DNA from: Thraustochytrium sp. TN22
Taxonomy: Eukaryota; Sar; Bigyra; Thraustochytrida; Thraustochytriidae
Direction of reading: 5' to 3'
Length of the DNA: 64,000 bases
NCBI GenBank assembly: GCA_013306675.1
Contig: JABLUY010000163.1
Coordinates: 1 to 64,000, forward strand
Shown here: positions 8,300 through 16,694 of the stretch, one piece after another
How the letters are laid out: each line of letters starts with the position of its first letter
Position numbering within the stretch: position 1 is the first letter of the stretch
Translations under genes and position numbers: made by a program
The notes under the pieces: model-generated
What the model was told of the DNA's origin: nothing
The model's input: only the letters and a program-made list of their open reading frames with translations
The model's database searches: none

Positions 8300-11134
8300 T
8301 TAGGCCATGATGTCGCCCTTGCCGCTCCAGATCGACTCGCTGTCCCCGCTCCCACGACGAAAGCGTCTGCTGTAGCCGAGGCGATGGAAGAGGAGGGCCG
8401 CGACAGTGAGCGCGCCAAGTCCGGCCACAGCACCCACCGAAGCGAGGACGATGGTGATCGTCGGCACGCTCTCCTCGCTGCCCGCCTCGGCCCCAGCGCT
8501 GCCCGTGTCCGAGGTCGGCCTCGGGCTCTCCTGCACGGCAGTCGGAGCTAGCGTCGGCGGCGACGAGCAATCGCACTCATTCACCGGCTCGTCTTGAAGA
8601 AAGCAGACGCTCAGGGTGGAGGACACGTCTGCGGAGGCGGACGCCCACTGCTCGTCCGTGGCCACAATGTGTGTGCACTCGGGAAATCCACTGGCCTGCA
8701 GGGACGCGCACGAGAAAATATCCGGAGTGTCCTGGGCAAAGCAATCGTTGAAGATGCAAAGGTCCTCCACGAAGCCCGTGCCGGCAGGAGCTGGCGCGCA
8801 GACTTCCTCGAGGCTCGCAGCGCCTCGGGAGAGGACGGGGTACGAGCCGCTCGGGCAGTCGTCCACGGTGGCGATGTTGCACGCCGATGCGTTGACCTCG
8901 TCCGAATAGCTTCCGCAGCCTGTGCACGTGTACACGCAGCCACCATTGATGAAGCTCCCGGCCGGTACGGGAAAGGCCTGGCACTGTGCTGCGGTGGATG
9001 CCGTGTGAAAGATGGGGAGCCCGCTCTCACCACACGGCGCCGTCTTGCAGCTCGTTTGCCCAGCCTCGTCCTGATACACGCCACAGCCTTCACAGGCATG
9101 GACGAGGTAGCAGGACTCCTCATCATCCTCGTAGTAGTACCCGGCCGGCACGTCCTTGCACGCATCGGCCAGCGAAGCAGCGCCCGTGCCGCCCGCTTGA
9201 GGGACGCGGTTCTCCCCGCAGCTTGCCACGGTGGCCACCTTGCAGGTGGTCTGCATGGGCTCGTCCTGGTACTCGCCACAACCGTCGCACGGTTCCATGG
9301 CGAAGCAGTAGAAGTCGTCGTCCGTGTACCTGTAGCCGGGCAGGACCGCCTTGCAGGCATCGTCGATTGTGGTCGCTCCAGAGCCGCTTGATGAGACCAG
9401 CGCCGGCACCCTGTTCTCGCCGCAGCCGTCCTTATCGACCGTCTTGCACGAGGTCTGCATGCGCTCGTCCTGGTACACGCCGCAGCCCGCGCAGCGCTCA
9501 ACTTCGTAGCACGACCAGCTGTAGTCACCACTCGCGTTGGTAAAGACAGACCCCGCCGGTACCGGCTTGCACGCCTCGTTGAGGGAGGTTGCAGGCGAAT
9601 ACGAGGAGCTGTAGGCCGGCACGTGATTGTCCGGACAGGTCTCGAGCGTGGCTGTTTTGCACGTCGTCTGGCCCGTTGCATCCTGAAACACGCCACATCC
9701 ACTGCAGCTCTCCAGCTCGTAGCACGTGGACGAGGTGCCCCCGTCTTGGTCGGTGTACATGTAACCTGCGGCGACCTCCTTGCACGCGGCGGCGAGCGAG
9801 CCAGCTGCCTCGTAGCTGGGCGTGTACTTTGGCACGGAGCCCTCGCTACAGGATTCCTTTGACGCAAGCTTGCACTCTGTTTGGCCGACCTCGTCTTGGT
9901 AGGCACCGCATCCGGTGCAGGAGGAGACCGGGTAGCACTGGCTGGAGTACGAGCCGGAAATGTTCTCGTAGTAGTGCCCGAGAGGCACCTCCTTGCAGAT
10001 TTCCGACGCGCTCTTGGCGGCATCGTAGGGCCCGGCGTAGTCCGGAACGTGCCCGGCAGGGCAGTCCTCGAGCAGAGCCGTCTTACACGTGGTCTGGTTG
10101 TACTCATCCTGGTACGCGCCGCAGCCTTCACAGGAGTCGACCTCGTAGCACTCGTTGTAGCCGTCGTACGAAAAATAGTACCCGGGCTCCACGGGTTCGC
10201 AGGCCTCCTGCAGGGAGGTTGCACCCATGTAGCTCGTGAGGACCGGCACGGAGAAATCTGGGCATGACGAGAGTGTCGCGTACTTGCAGGTGGTCTGGCC
10301 CACTTCGTCCTGGTATGCACCACAGCCTTCACAGGTGTCCACCGGGTAGCACGAGAATGAGGACGCGCCGGCGGAGTCCTCGTAGAAGCTGCCCGCAGGG
10401 ACCTCCTTGCATGCCTCCGCGCTCGATGTCGCAGCGGCGTACGAAGTGTAGTCTGGTACCTGTCCCGCCGGGCAAGTCTCCGGGGTCACAGTCTTGCACG
10501 TCGCTTGGCCAGCCTCGTCCTGGTACGCCCCGCAGCCCGAGCAGACCTCGACCGGGTAGCAGGAGGACGCGGAGGTGCCCGCGTCGGCGTCCGCGTCGTA
10601 AAAGTAGCCCTCGGGCACGTCCTCACAGGCCTCTTGAAGCGAGGTTTTCGCGGACCCGTACCAGCTCGTATACTGCGGGACTCTCCCCGCACCGCAGTCC
10701 GCAAGCGAGGCCGTCTTGCATTCCTCCTGTCCGGCCAGGTCCTGGTATGCGCCGCACCCGCTGCACAGCTCCACCTCGTAGCAACCATCTACGCTCACGA
10801 AGTGGTAGCCTACCGGTACCTCCTGACAAGCGTCCGTCTCGGAGGTTGCGCCGGAGTAGAACTGCGTCGTGACCACGTGGCCGGAAGGGCAGGTCGCCTG
10901 CTTGCAGGCAGTCTGTCCAATCTCATCCTGATATTCGCCGCACCCGCTGCACTCCTCGCAGGACGTGGTGCTTGAATCATAGTACTGCCCGAGACCGCAG
11001 CTGCTCGCCTGCGCATGGGTTTGCTCCGCCAAGAGCGCCATCACGAGGACGAGTAGAGGCGTGAGAAGCTTCGGCATGAGGAGCTTCTGCGCGAGGAGCT
11101 CCGGCATGAAAAGCTTCGGCGTGGGGGGCTTCAT
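8300..11134 (-). CDS. Type I membrane protein with 11 tandem Cys-rich repeats
   Basis: The ATG at 11134 gives 944 residues and a good signal peptide (leucine-rich core LLTPLLVLVMALLAEQTHA). The ectodomain is 11 tandem repeats of about 60-75 residues with the pattern C-x-GCG-x-YQDE-x-GQT-x-CK, then a VP segment, then A-x-ACKEVPAGY and CY-x-VE. The spacing resembles ephrin-receptor-like or GCC2/GCC3 Cys-rich repeats. An acidic Ser/Thr linker leads to one transmembrane helix (TITIVLASVGAVAGLGAL) and a short basic cytoplasmic tail. Function is unknown; a cell-surface receptor, adhesin or scale protein would fit. Repeats 2-9 are the most alike; the last two are diverged. It converges on RRP6, 75 bp apart. 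Confidence 0.8.
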   Translation of the reverse strand: MKPPTPKLFMPELLAQKLLMPKLLTPLLVLVMALLAEQTHAQASSCGLGQYYDSSTTSCEECSGCGEYQDEIGQTACKQATCPSGHVVTTQFYSGATSETDACQEVPVGYHFVSVDGCYEVELCSGCGAYQDLAGQEECKTASLADCGAGRVPQYTSWYGSAKTSLQEACEDVPEGYFYDADADAGTSASSCYPVEVCSGCGAYQDEAGQATCKTVTPETCPAGQVPDYTSYAAATSSAEACKEVPAGSFYEDSAGASSFSCYPVDTCEGCGAYQDEVGQTTCKYATLSSCPDFSVPVLTSYMGATSLQEACEPVEPGYYFSYDGYNECYEVDSCEGCGAYQDEYNQTTCKTALLEDCPAGHVPDYAGPYDAAKSASEICKEVPLGHYYENISGSYSSQCYPVSSCTGCGAYQDEVGQTECKLASKESCSEGSVPKYTPSYEAAGSLAAACKEVAAGYMYTDQDGGTSSTCYELESCSGCGVFQDATGQTTCKTATLETCPDNHVPAYSSSYSPATSLNEACKPVPAGSVFTNASGDYSWSCYEVERCAGCGVYQDERMQTSCKTVDKDGCGENRVPALVSSSGSGATTIDDACKAVLPGYRYTDDDFYCFAMEPCDGCGEYQDEPMQTTCKVATVASCGENRVPQAGGTGAASLADACKDVPAGYYYEDDEESCYLVHACEGCGVYQDEAGQTSCKTAPCGESGLPIFHTASTAAQCQAFPVPAGSFINGGCVYTCTGCGSYSDEVNASACNIATVDDCPSGSYPVLSRGAASLEEVCAPAPAGTGFVEDLCIFNDCFAQDTPDIFSCASLQASGFPECTHIVATDEQWASASADVSSTLSVCFLQDEPVNECDCSSPPTLAPTAVQESPRPTSDTGSAGAEAGSEESVPTITIVLASVGAVAGLGALTVAALLFHRLGYSRRFRRGSGDSESIWSGKGDIMA

Positions 11135-11749
11135 CGTGTCGTCAGTTTCCCTGCGCTGCGGAGCTTTCGGTTCTGTATCGCTGTGGCGGTGGCGCGCCCG
11201 AAGCGCGTGTGAGGCTCGCCAGGCGCCGCTGTGGAGCCCGCACGTGGTTTTGTAGCACGTGCACGCTTGCCAGACACCTGCTTGCTTGTCGCTGTGGGCC
11301 CGCGCGTGCCAGCCAAGTCCCATCGGTGCCATAGCGGCTGGCCCGCGGTGCGCGTTCATCGCGGCTGGCCCGCGGCGCGCGATCATGTGCACGCACATAA
11401 GTGACATAATGCGCAATGCCTGCGAGTGACTGTGGGGGAAACAGCACGTGCAGGCACGCGAGCCAAAAGAGACAACTTCCAATGCCAATGCAAGACAGCG
11501 TGCGACACGGTCACCGTCGCTTCCTTCTGCGTCCGACGAGGGAGTAAATGCGGGCAGGCGGGGCTAATCGCCGACACGCCGGTTGTCGAGCGAAGAGAGA
11601 ACACGATCGATGTTTATTCCAGTGATACCACCACCAAGGACATCTCTTGAAAGTCTTCACCAGGAACGCGGTGGCCATCGCCAGCTCACACGGACGATGT
11701 CTGACCACACCAGTTGACACACGGGCTGCAGTGCGTAGTCATCTCACAG
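11135..11749. other. Intergenic stretch, no gene seen
   Basis: These 615 bases separate two minus-strand genes. They hold the promoter of the Cys-rich protein and the 3' end of the unknown gene. An imperfect direct repeat of the CGGCTGGCCCGCGG type lies at about 11335-11375. I see no ORF, tRNA or clear promoter box. Confidence 0.5.
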
Positions 11750-12796
11750 TCAATGCTTGGGCAGGTCGAGGGAGCGCATTGTGACCGAGTACATGCGCTG
11801 TCGCCGCGGCAACGCGGGCGATGTGGCGGTGCGCGGGCGGACCTCGAGCGCGCTCAAGCGGCGCTGCGGAAAGGAGCTGTGAAAGGGCATGGGCGCCGTG
11901 CTGGCGCGGCGCTGGTGCTCTGGCTTCGGGCGCTGGTACGAGTGCGAGGTGGCCGGCCGTGGCGGTAGTGGGTCAGCGGCCGCGGCCTCTGCAGCCAGCA
12001 ATGCCTTGGAGGCCTGCTGCGCCGCGGCCACGCGCTGGCACAGGTGGCGTGGGCAGTCGGCGCGAGCGGGCGATGTGGACGGGCGGGCGGCGTCGGCGCC
12101 GGCGCCGCCTGGCTCGGCGAAGCAGCCGCGGCCAGACACGGAGCGAGGGCGCCGGTAGAGGTCAAAGTCCGAGAGCGCCACGTAGGGCTGTGGGTCTGGG
12201 CGCAGGTCCGAGGTGAAGTTGTTGGAGAGGTGCTTGCGCGGGCTGAGCTGCGAGACCGCGAGCGGGTGTTCCGCGTGGTAGCTCGCGCTCCACAGGCCCG
12301 CCAGGTCCTTGTGTGCGTCGCGGTCACGGAAGCAATGGTGCACCGGGTGGCGCGAGGGCGCCTCGTCGAGCGGCGGCGGTCCGGAGTCCAAGCTGCGGGA
12401 CATGATGCGATCATACTCCACACGCAGCACCTCGGAGCGCTCCACATCCAGCTCACCGCCGCCCTTGTAGAAGCCGCGCGCGGTGGACGCGCAGTGCGTT
12501 GACAGAAAGGATGCGCCGCGGTGCTTGGCCTTGTTCACCAGGCGGAAGCCGCCCTCGGTCGGCAGCGCGTCCACCTCCGTGGGCGGCCGCGCGTCGAGGC
12601 CGCTCGGCGACGCAGCGCGCTCGCGCGTCACCCAAGTCTTGGTGCGCTGTCGCGCGCGCCGCGCCAGGTCTGACGGACTGCGCCCGAAGGCCTGGCGGCA
12701 CGTGTCTGCGCGCGCATCCTCGGTCTCCGCCGCCTCGCGCGCGCGCCCCGCCGCCTCTGCGGCTGCCCGTTGCTCCGCCACGCACAGCCTATACAT
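11750..12796 (-). CDS. Hypothetical protein, basic, Arg/Ala/Pro-rich
   Basis: The ATG at 12796 gives 348 residues; an upstream in-frame extension lacks protein-like sequence. The N-terminal ~60 residues are Ala/Arg-rich and probably helical. A middle segment (LGEL-type ELDVERSEVLRVEYDRIM, then HPVHHCFRDRDAHKDLAGLW and HLSNNFTSDLRP) has the mixed composition of a folded or peptide-motif protein. The C-terminus is disordered and Ser/Pro/Arg-rich. Peptide-motif proteins of this type are common in flagellar axonemes, but I recognise no family. The 1-kb intact frame and normal codon use support it as a gene. Confidence 0.6.
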   Translation of the reverse strand: MYRLCVAEQRAAAEAAGRAREAAETEDARADTCRQAFGRSPSDLARRARQRTKTWVTRERAASPSGLDARPPTEVDALPTEGGFRLVNKAKHRGASFLSTHCASTARGFYKGGGELDVERSEVLRVEYDRIMSRSLDSGPPPLDEAPSRHPVHHCFRDRDAHKDLAGLWSASYHAEHPLAVSQLSPRKHLSNNFTSDLRPDPQPYVALSDFDLYRRPRSVSGRGCFAEPGGAGADAARPSTSPARADCPRHLCQRVAAAQQASKALLAAEAAAADPLPPRPATSHSYQRPKPEHQRRASTAPMPFHSSFPQRRLSALEVRPRTATSPALPRRQRMYSVTMRSLDLPKH

Positions 12797-13082
12797 CGAG
12801 GCCGCCGCGCCGCCGCCTCTTTGATTTCTGTTCTTGTGCGTCCGCTGCATTCGCGTGCGGTTGCGGGAAGGAAAGCGAAGGAAAACTTTGCGAGCCGTTC
12901 TCTGGTCATGGAAGACCTCTGCTAGGATAAAGCCTGACAGGCTGTGACAGCCTGACTGTGAGTGAGGCACGGCGGCGGGCAGTCACTGACAGTGAGAGTC
13001 TGCTCTACAAAGTAGCTACTAATTAGAGCTGCTTGCTCTAGCTAGCTAGAGCTCTATCTAGAGTACGTCTTGGTCCAAGTCG

Positions 13083-13709
13083 ATCGCCTGGCTGGCGCGA
13101 ACCAGCCTCGGCAACGTCAACGCCGTCCTCGAGGGCGTACTGGACGAGAGGCACGCCGAGGGCGCGCAGCTCGAAGGTTGCAAAGCGCGACCTGCCGAGC
13201 GGCACCGTGCCAAAGGGGATGACCCTCAAGCTCGTCGCAGACCTTGGCAATTAGGACTGCTTCCGGCGAGCACGCAAATTGCGCGTCGAGGCTCCCTACG
13301 TCTCGGACGAGGTCGAGGTCACGTCTCGCGACGTGAGTAAGAAAGAGCGCAAGGGCTGGCGCACCAAGGATGTCGCCGAGCACATTGTCGCGCCGCTGGC
13401 CCTCACGATGCCGCCTGATGAGGCATTCTTTTGCGACGGACTGCCTTCGGACGCTGTCGGGGAACGCTCGCTTCCAGGGCACCTTCACGAGCTAGGCGCG
13501 CAGCTTTCGCTTCTTCATGTTCTTCGACAAATGGGACAGCCTCCAGCGCGCATGGGAGATGTACGGCGCCGTGCGCAGCAGGCGCCCCGTCGACGTTGTC
13601 CGTGCGCCCGGCCAGGAGGGCGGCTTCGTCGAGCAGCTGCTCAGAAGCGCCAAGGAGATCGCCACCATCATAGCCCGCAAGATGGGGGAACGCGGCGTGC
13701 TTCCTTACA
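13083..13709 (+). pseudogene. Decayed gene fragments, family unknown
   Basis: Protein-like stretches appear in changing frames with stops between them: GNVNAVLEGVLDERHAEGAQ near 13110, KVAKRDLPSGTVPKGMTLKL near 13190, VEAPYVSDEVEVTSRDVSKK near 13290, and FFDKWDSLQRAWEMYGAV near 13520. The order and composition fit one original gene reading rightward that has lost its frame several times. No family was recognised. Together with the broken astacin gene that follows, it makes 13-14.8 kb a gene graveyard. Confidence 0.4.
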
Positions 13710-14740
13710 ATGTGCCGCTGGCATGTGTTGTTGTTGCTCGTGCTGGCCTTGGCAGACGTAGGCGTGGCAGTGCTGACGCAGGTGCTGGTGCCGGTGGAAG
13801 TGCTGGACGAGGTGCTGGTGGGCGACATGCGCTTCCCCGCGTTGACTGGCACCAACAAGGACGGGCGCCCGCGGCTGCTCGCGACCGCCAAGGACCAGTA
13901 CGACATGGCGTTGAGGGGCTTGCGGGAGAGCGAGCGCTTCCTCGTCCCGTACAGCTTCTCCAACGGGACTTTGGACGACCTCACCAACGACAACGGCACC
14001 AATCTTATCGCAGAGGAGCGCAAGCAGATGGTGCGCGCTTCCATGGACGCCAGCCATGGCCATTGAGGACACCACGGGCGTGCTGCGCTCCGTCGCCGTT
14101 GCGGAGAGACCCGATGCGGCGCGCGCCAACGCCTACTTTGCCCAGGGCGACGACTACGACTTGCACACGGGGCTCATCCGTATCGGCGACGACTCCACGC
14201 GCTACGGGGGATGCTTTAGCTTTGGAGCTGGGCGCATCTCGTATGTGAACCTTGGCGAGACGAGGTGCTTCACCGACGAGGTCATTACGCACGAGCTGCT
14301 GCACGCGCTGAGCTTTGTCCACGAGCACTCGTGTTCCGACCGCGACAGCTACCTGACGATGGCAACTGGGACAACATCGCCGAGGCCAGCCACGTGCAGT
14401 TCCAATTGGAGGACTATGCAGTTGCGCGCGGCACGGAGTACGACTACGCGTCCATCATGCACTACTCCTACTACCAGGGCGCCGTGGACCCTTCGGCGGG
14501 CAGCGCCTTCATCCTCCCGGCCGGCGTCGACCCGGAGGTCCTGAGGCTCAGCACACCAAGACGCCGCTCGACGTGACGGAGGCGCGCCTGCTCCACCCCT
14601 GCGCGGCCGCGCCTCGTCCACGCGCGACGCCCTGCAGCGCACGCCGTCCTGTCCCTCCTGGGAGGGAGACTGCCCCTTCGCCGCCGCCTACGCCAGCGCT
14701 CCGGTCTGCGCGAGCGAGTTCCACGTTCTGCACTGCGGCT
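13710..14740 (+). pseudogene. Astacin-family (M12A) metalloprotease, broken
   Basis: The ATG at 13710 begins a clear signal peptide (WHVLLLLVLALADVG), followed by a prodomain-like stretch and VPYSFSNG, which matches the start of an astacin catalytic domain. Downstream are the zinc site HELLHALSFVHEH, followed by SDRDSYLTM as in family members, and the Met-turn SIMHYSYYQGAVD. The usual C-terminal PLDVTEARLLHPC-like end and a Cys-rich tail follow. These pieces lie in different frames, with about four frame changes, so no full protein is made as the sequence stands. The zinc ligands and Met-turn are intact, which suggests recent loss or assembly errors. Astacins are secreted or surface endopeptidases. 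Confidence 0.7.
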
Positions 14741-15383
14741 GCCTCGCACGTCTGTGGTCTCTGTGGTCTCAGCACGTCCCTGCCGCCCCCCGCCGCCACG
14801 CGCTGCCTCGCGTTCTCCTGAGATCCCGTCCGCCGTCACCGTGGCCGCTCCCGGCGCTCCGAGTCCTCGCGGCTGCTCCGTCCTTCCATGACCAGCGCCT
14901 TCGCGTGCCTTCTGAGCCTTCCAGTTCTTCCAGTTCTTCTCGCCCTGCCTCGCCCTCCCCAGGTCCTCCGAGTCGTCCTGGTCCTGGCCGTCGCCCGGGT
15001 CCCGGTCCCGGTCCTGGCGCTGGTCCCGCGCGGCCTCGGCCTCCTCGACCCGCGGAACCCGGCCGCGGCGGCGTCCCGACCGCGGCGCGGCCGGCGGGCG
15101 GCGGCCGGACGCGCGGCGGGGCGGCGCGGCGGCAGACGCGCAACTGGCCGAGCGCGGGGCGCGGCTTGGCGGCGGCGGCACGGGCCCGGGCCCCGGAGCG
15201 AGGCGGCGGAGGTTTGCGCGCTCGGAGCGGAGCTTTGCGGCGGCGGCGCGGAGGATAGCGAGCGCGGCAGAGGCAGAAGCGAAAGGGCGGCGCGGCGCGG
15301 CGAGGCGAGGCGAGGCGAGGCGAGGCGAGGCAGGCGGGCCGGGGCGAGGAGAGCAGGCGGCGGAGCACGCAGCGCGAGGCAGG
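14741..15383 (+). promoter_or_regulatory. GC-rich promoter/leader of the YeeE gene with 5-bp repeats
   Basis: No gene is visible in this stretch. Composition rises to almost pure G+C. A pentanucleotide tract (CGGCG, then seven GGCGA-type units) covers 15289-15332 and ends about 50 bp before the ATG. The same type of tract precedes many genes in the window. Confidence 0.5.
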
Positions 15384-16517
15384 ATGCTGTGGTTCGAGCC
15401 GCTGCTGGCGGTGGGCGTGGGCGGCGTGTTTGGCTTCGTGCTGGACAAGGCGCACAACAATGTCCCGGCGAGCATCATCTGGCAGATGAGCATGAACAAC
15501 TTCACCATGATGCGCATGTTCTTGGCAGGGTCGGCGACGAGCGCGCTGGTCATCCTCGGGCTGCACCAGCTCAAGGTCAAGGAGCGCTCGTGCAAGGGCG
15601 GCCTCTCGCTGGGGCTGAACTACTTCGGCGGCTACGGCGCCAACCTGGTGGGCGGCGCCATCCTCGGCGCCGGCCTGTACCTGACGGGCGCCTGCCCCGG
15701 CACGGTGTACGCCATGATCGGCGCGGGCGTGCCGTACTCCAAGCTCACCTTCCTCGGCGGCATCGTAGGCACCATCATCTTCGGCTACGCGGAGAAGCAC
15801 TTGCGCGCAAGCAACGCCAAGTTCCACGAGCGCCATGCGCCGGAGAACTCGGACCTGGCCTACAAGCTCGGCGTGCCTTTCGAGGTGGCCTCCGTCGGCT
15901 TTCTCGCCCTCTGCGTCACCGGCATCTACGTCACCGAGTCGCTCTTCCCGTGGCGCGCCGGTCAGGACCAGCTGCTCGCCAAGCCGCTCCCGGAGCGCCC
16001 GCTGCTGGACGTGACCGCGCCGAGCTGGGACCCGCTCGTGTGCGGCGTGCTGCTCGGGCTGCTGCAGCTGCCTGTCAAGGTGCTGGCGGGCTACGCCATT
16101 GGCCAGAGCAGTGGCTATGTGCGCATCGCGGCGGCCATGGCCAACATGTGCGACGGCAAGCTCGCTGAGCACTCGCCGTACCTGATGCGCTCGGTCGGCG
16201 ACTCGTACGACTCCTTCCAGGTCCTTACGGCGCTCGGCATCATGGCGGGCGCCGCGGCCTCAAACTTCCTCGCCGGCGAGCCGGAGCTGTCCAGCCTCGC
16301 GGCGCAGGGCTGCGGCGACCCTGTGCGCGCCTTCCTGGGCGGCGTCATCATGCTCTTGGGCGCGCGCACAGCGGGTGGCTGCGCGAGTGGCCACGGCATC
16401 AGCGGCATGGCGACGCTCTCGCTCGGCTCCATCGTCTCGGTCTGCGGCATGTTCCTCGGTGGCATCGCCTGCTCGCTTGCGCATGGCACCTTCCTGCAGA
16501 CGGAGCTCAGCATCTAA
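15384..16517 (+). CDS. YeeE/YedE-family (TsuA-like) sulfur-compound transporter
   Basis: This 377-residue protein is nearly all membrane helices. It contains the two YeeE/YedE hallmark loops: TGACPGTVYAMIGAGVPYS near residue 105 and GARTAGGCASGHGISGMATL near 330, each with a conserved Cys in a Gly-rich setting. In the bacterial thiosulfate transporter TsuA, equivalent cysteines line the path for thiosulfate. The two-fold repeat of the motif fits the internal pseudo-symmetry. The start at 15384 is the first ATG. The sequence predicts a thiosulfate or related sulfur-species permease; which membrane it occupies is unknown. The family is mainly prokaryotic, so its presence in a eukaryotic locus is notable. 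Confidence 0.88.
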   Translation: MLWFEPLLAVGVGGVFGFVLDKAHNNVPASIIWQMSMNNFTMMRMFLAGSATSALVILGLHQLKVKERSCKGGLSLGLNYFGGYGANLVGGAILGAGLYLTGACPGTVYAMIGAGVPYSKLTFLGGIVGTIIFGYAEKHLRASNAKFHERHAPENSDLAYKLGVPFEVASVGFLALCVTGIYVTESLFPWRAGQDQLLAKPLPERPLLDVTAPSWDPLVCGVLLGLLQLPVKVLAGYAIGQSSGYVRIAAAMANMCDGKLAEHSPYLMRSVGDSYDSFQVLTALGIMAGAAASNFLAGEPELSSLAAQGCGDPVRAFLGGVIMLLGARTAGGCASGHGISGMATLSLGSIVSVCGMFLGGIACSLAHGTFLQTELSI

Positions 16518-16694
16518 AAGGGAGAAGAAAGAGAAACAAACGAAGCCAAGACCAAAGGCTTGCTTACGATTATCCATCACCATGTCATTCCCAACCACCA
16601 TCTTCAAAGTCTCCTCTCCTTTTTCCTTTGTTTTGTGCGTGTTGATCGTACAAGCTGCGCGCGCATGGCGCATATGGCGCGTGACGCATGATTT

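Noticed and set aside
6534-8576. 680-residue minus-strand ORF opposite RRP6
   Set aside because: It mirrors the RRP6 coding strand. In GC-rich genes the antisense frame stays open, and its sequence is Gly/Arg/Ala low complexity with no domain.
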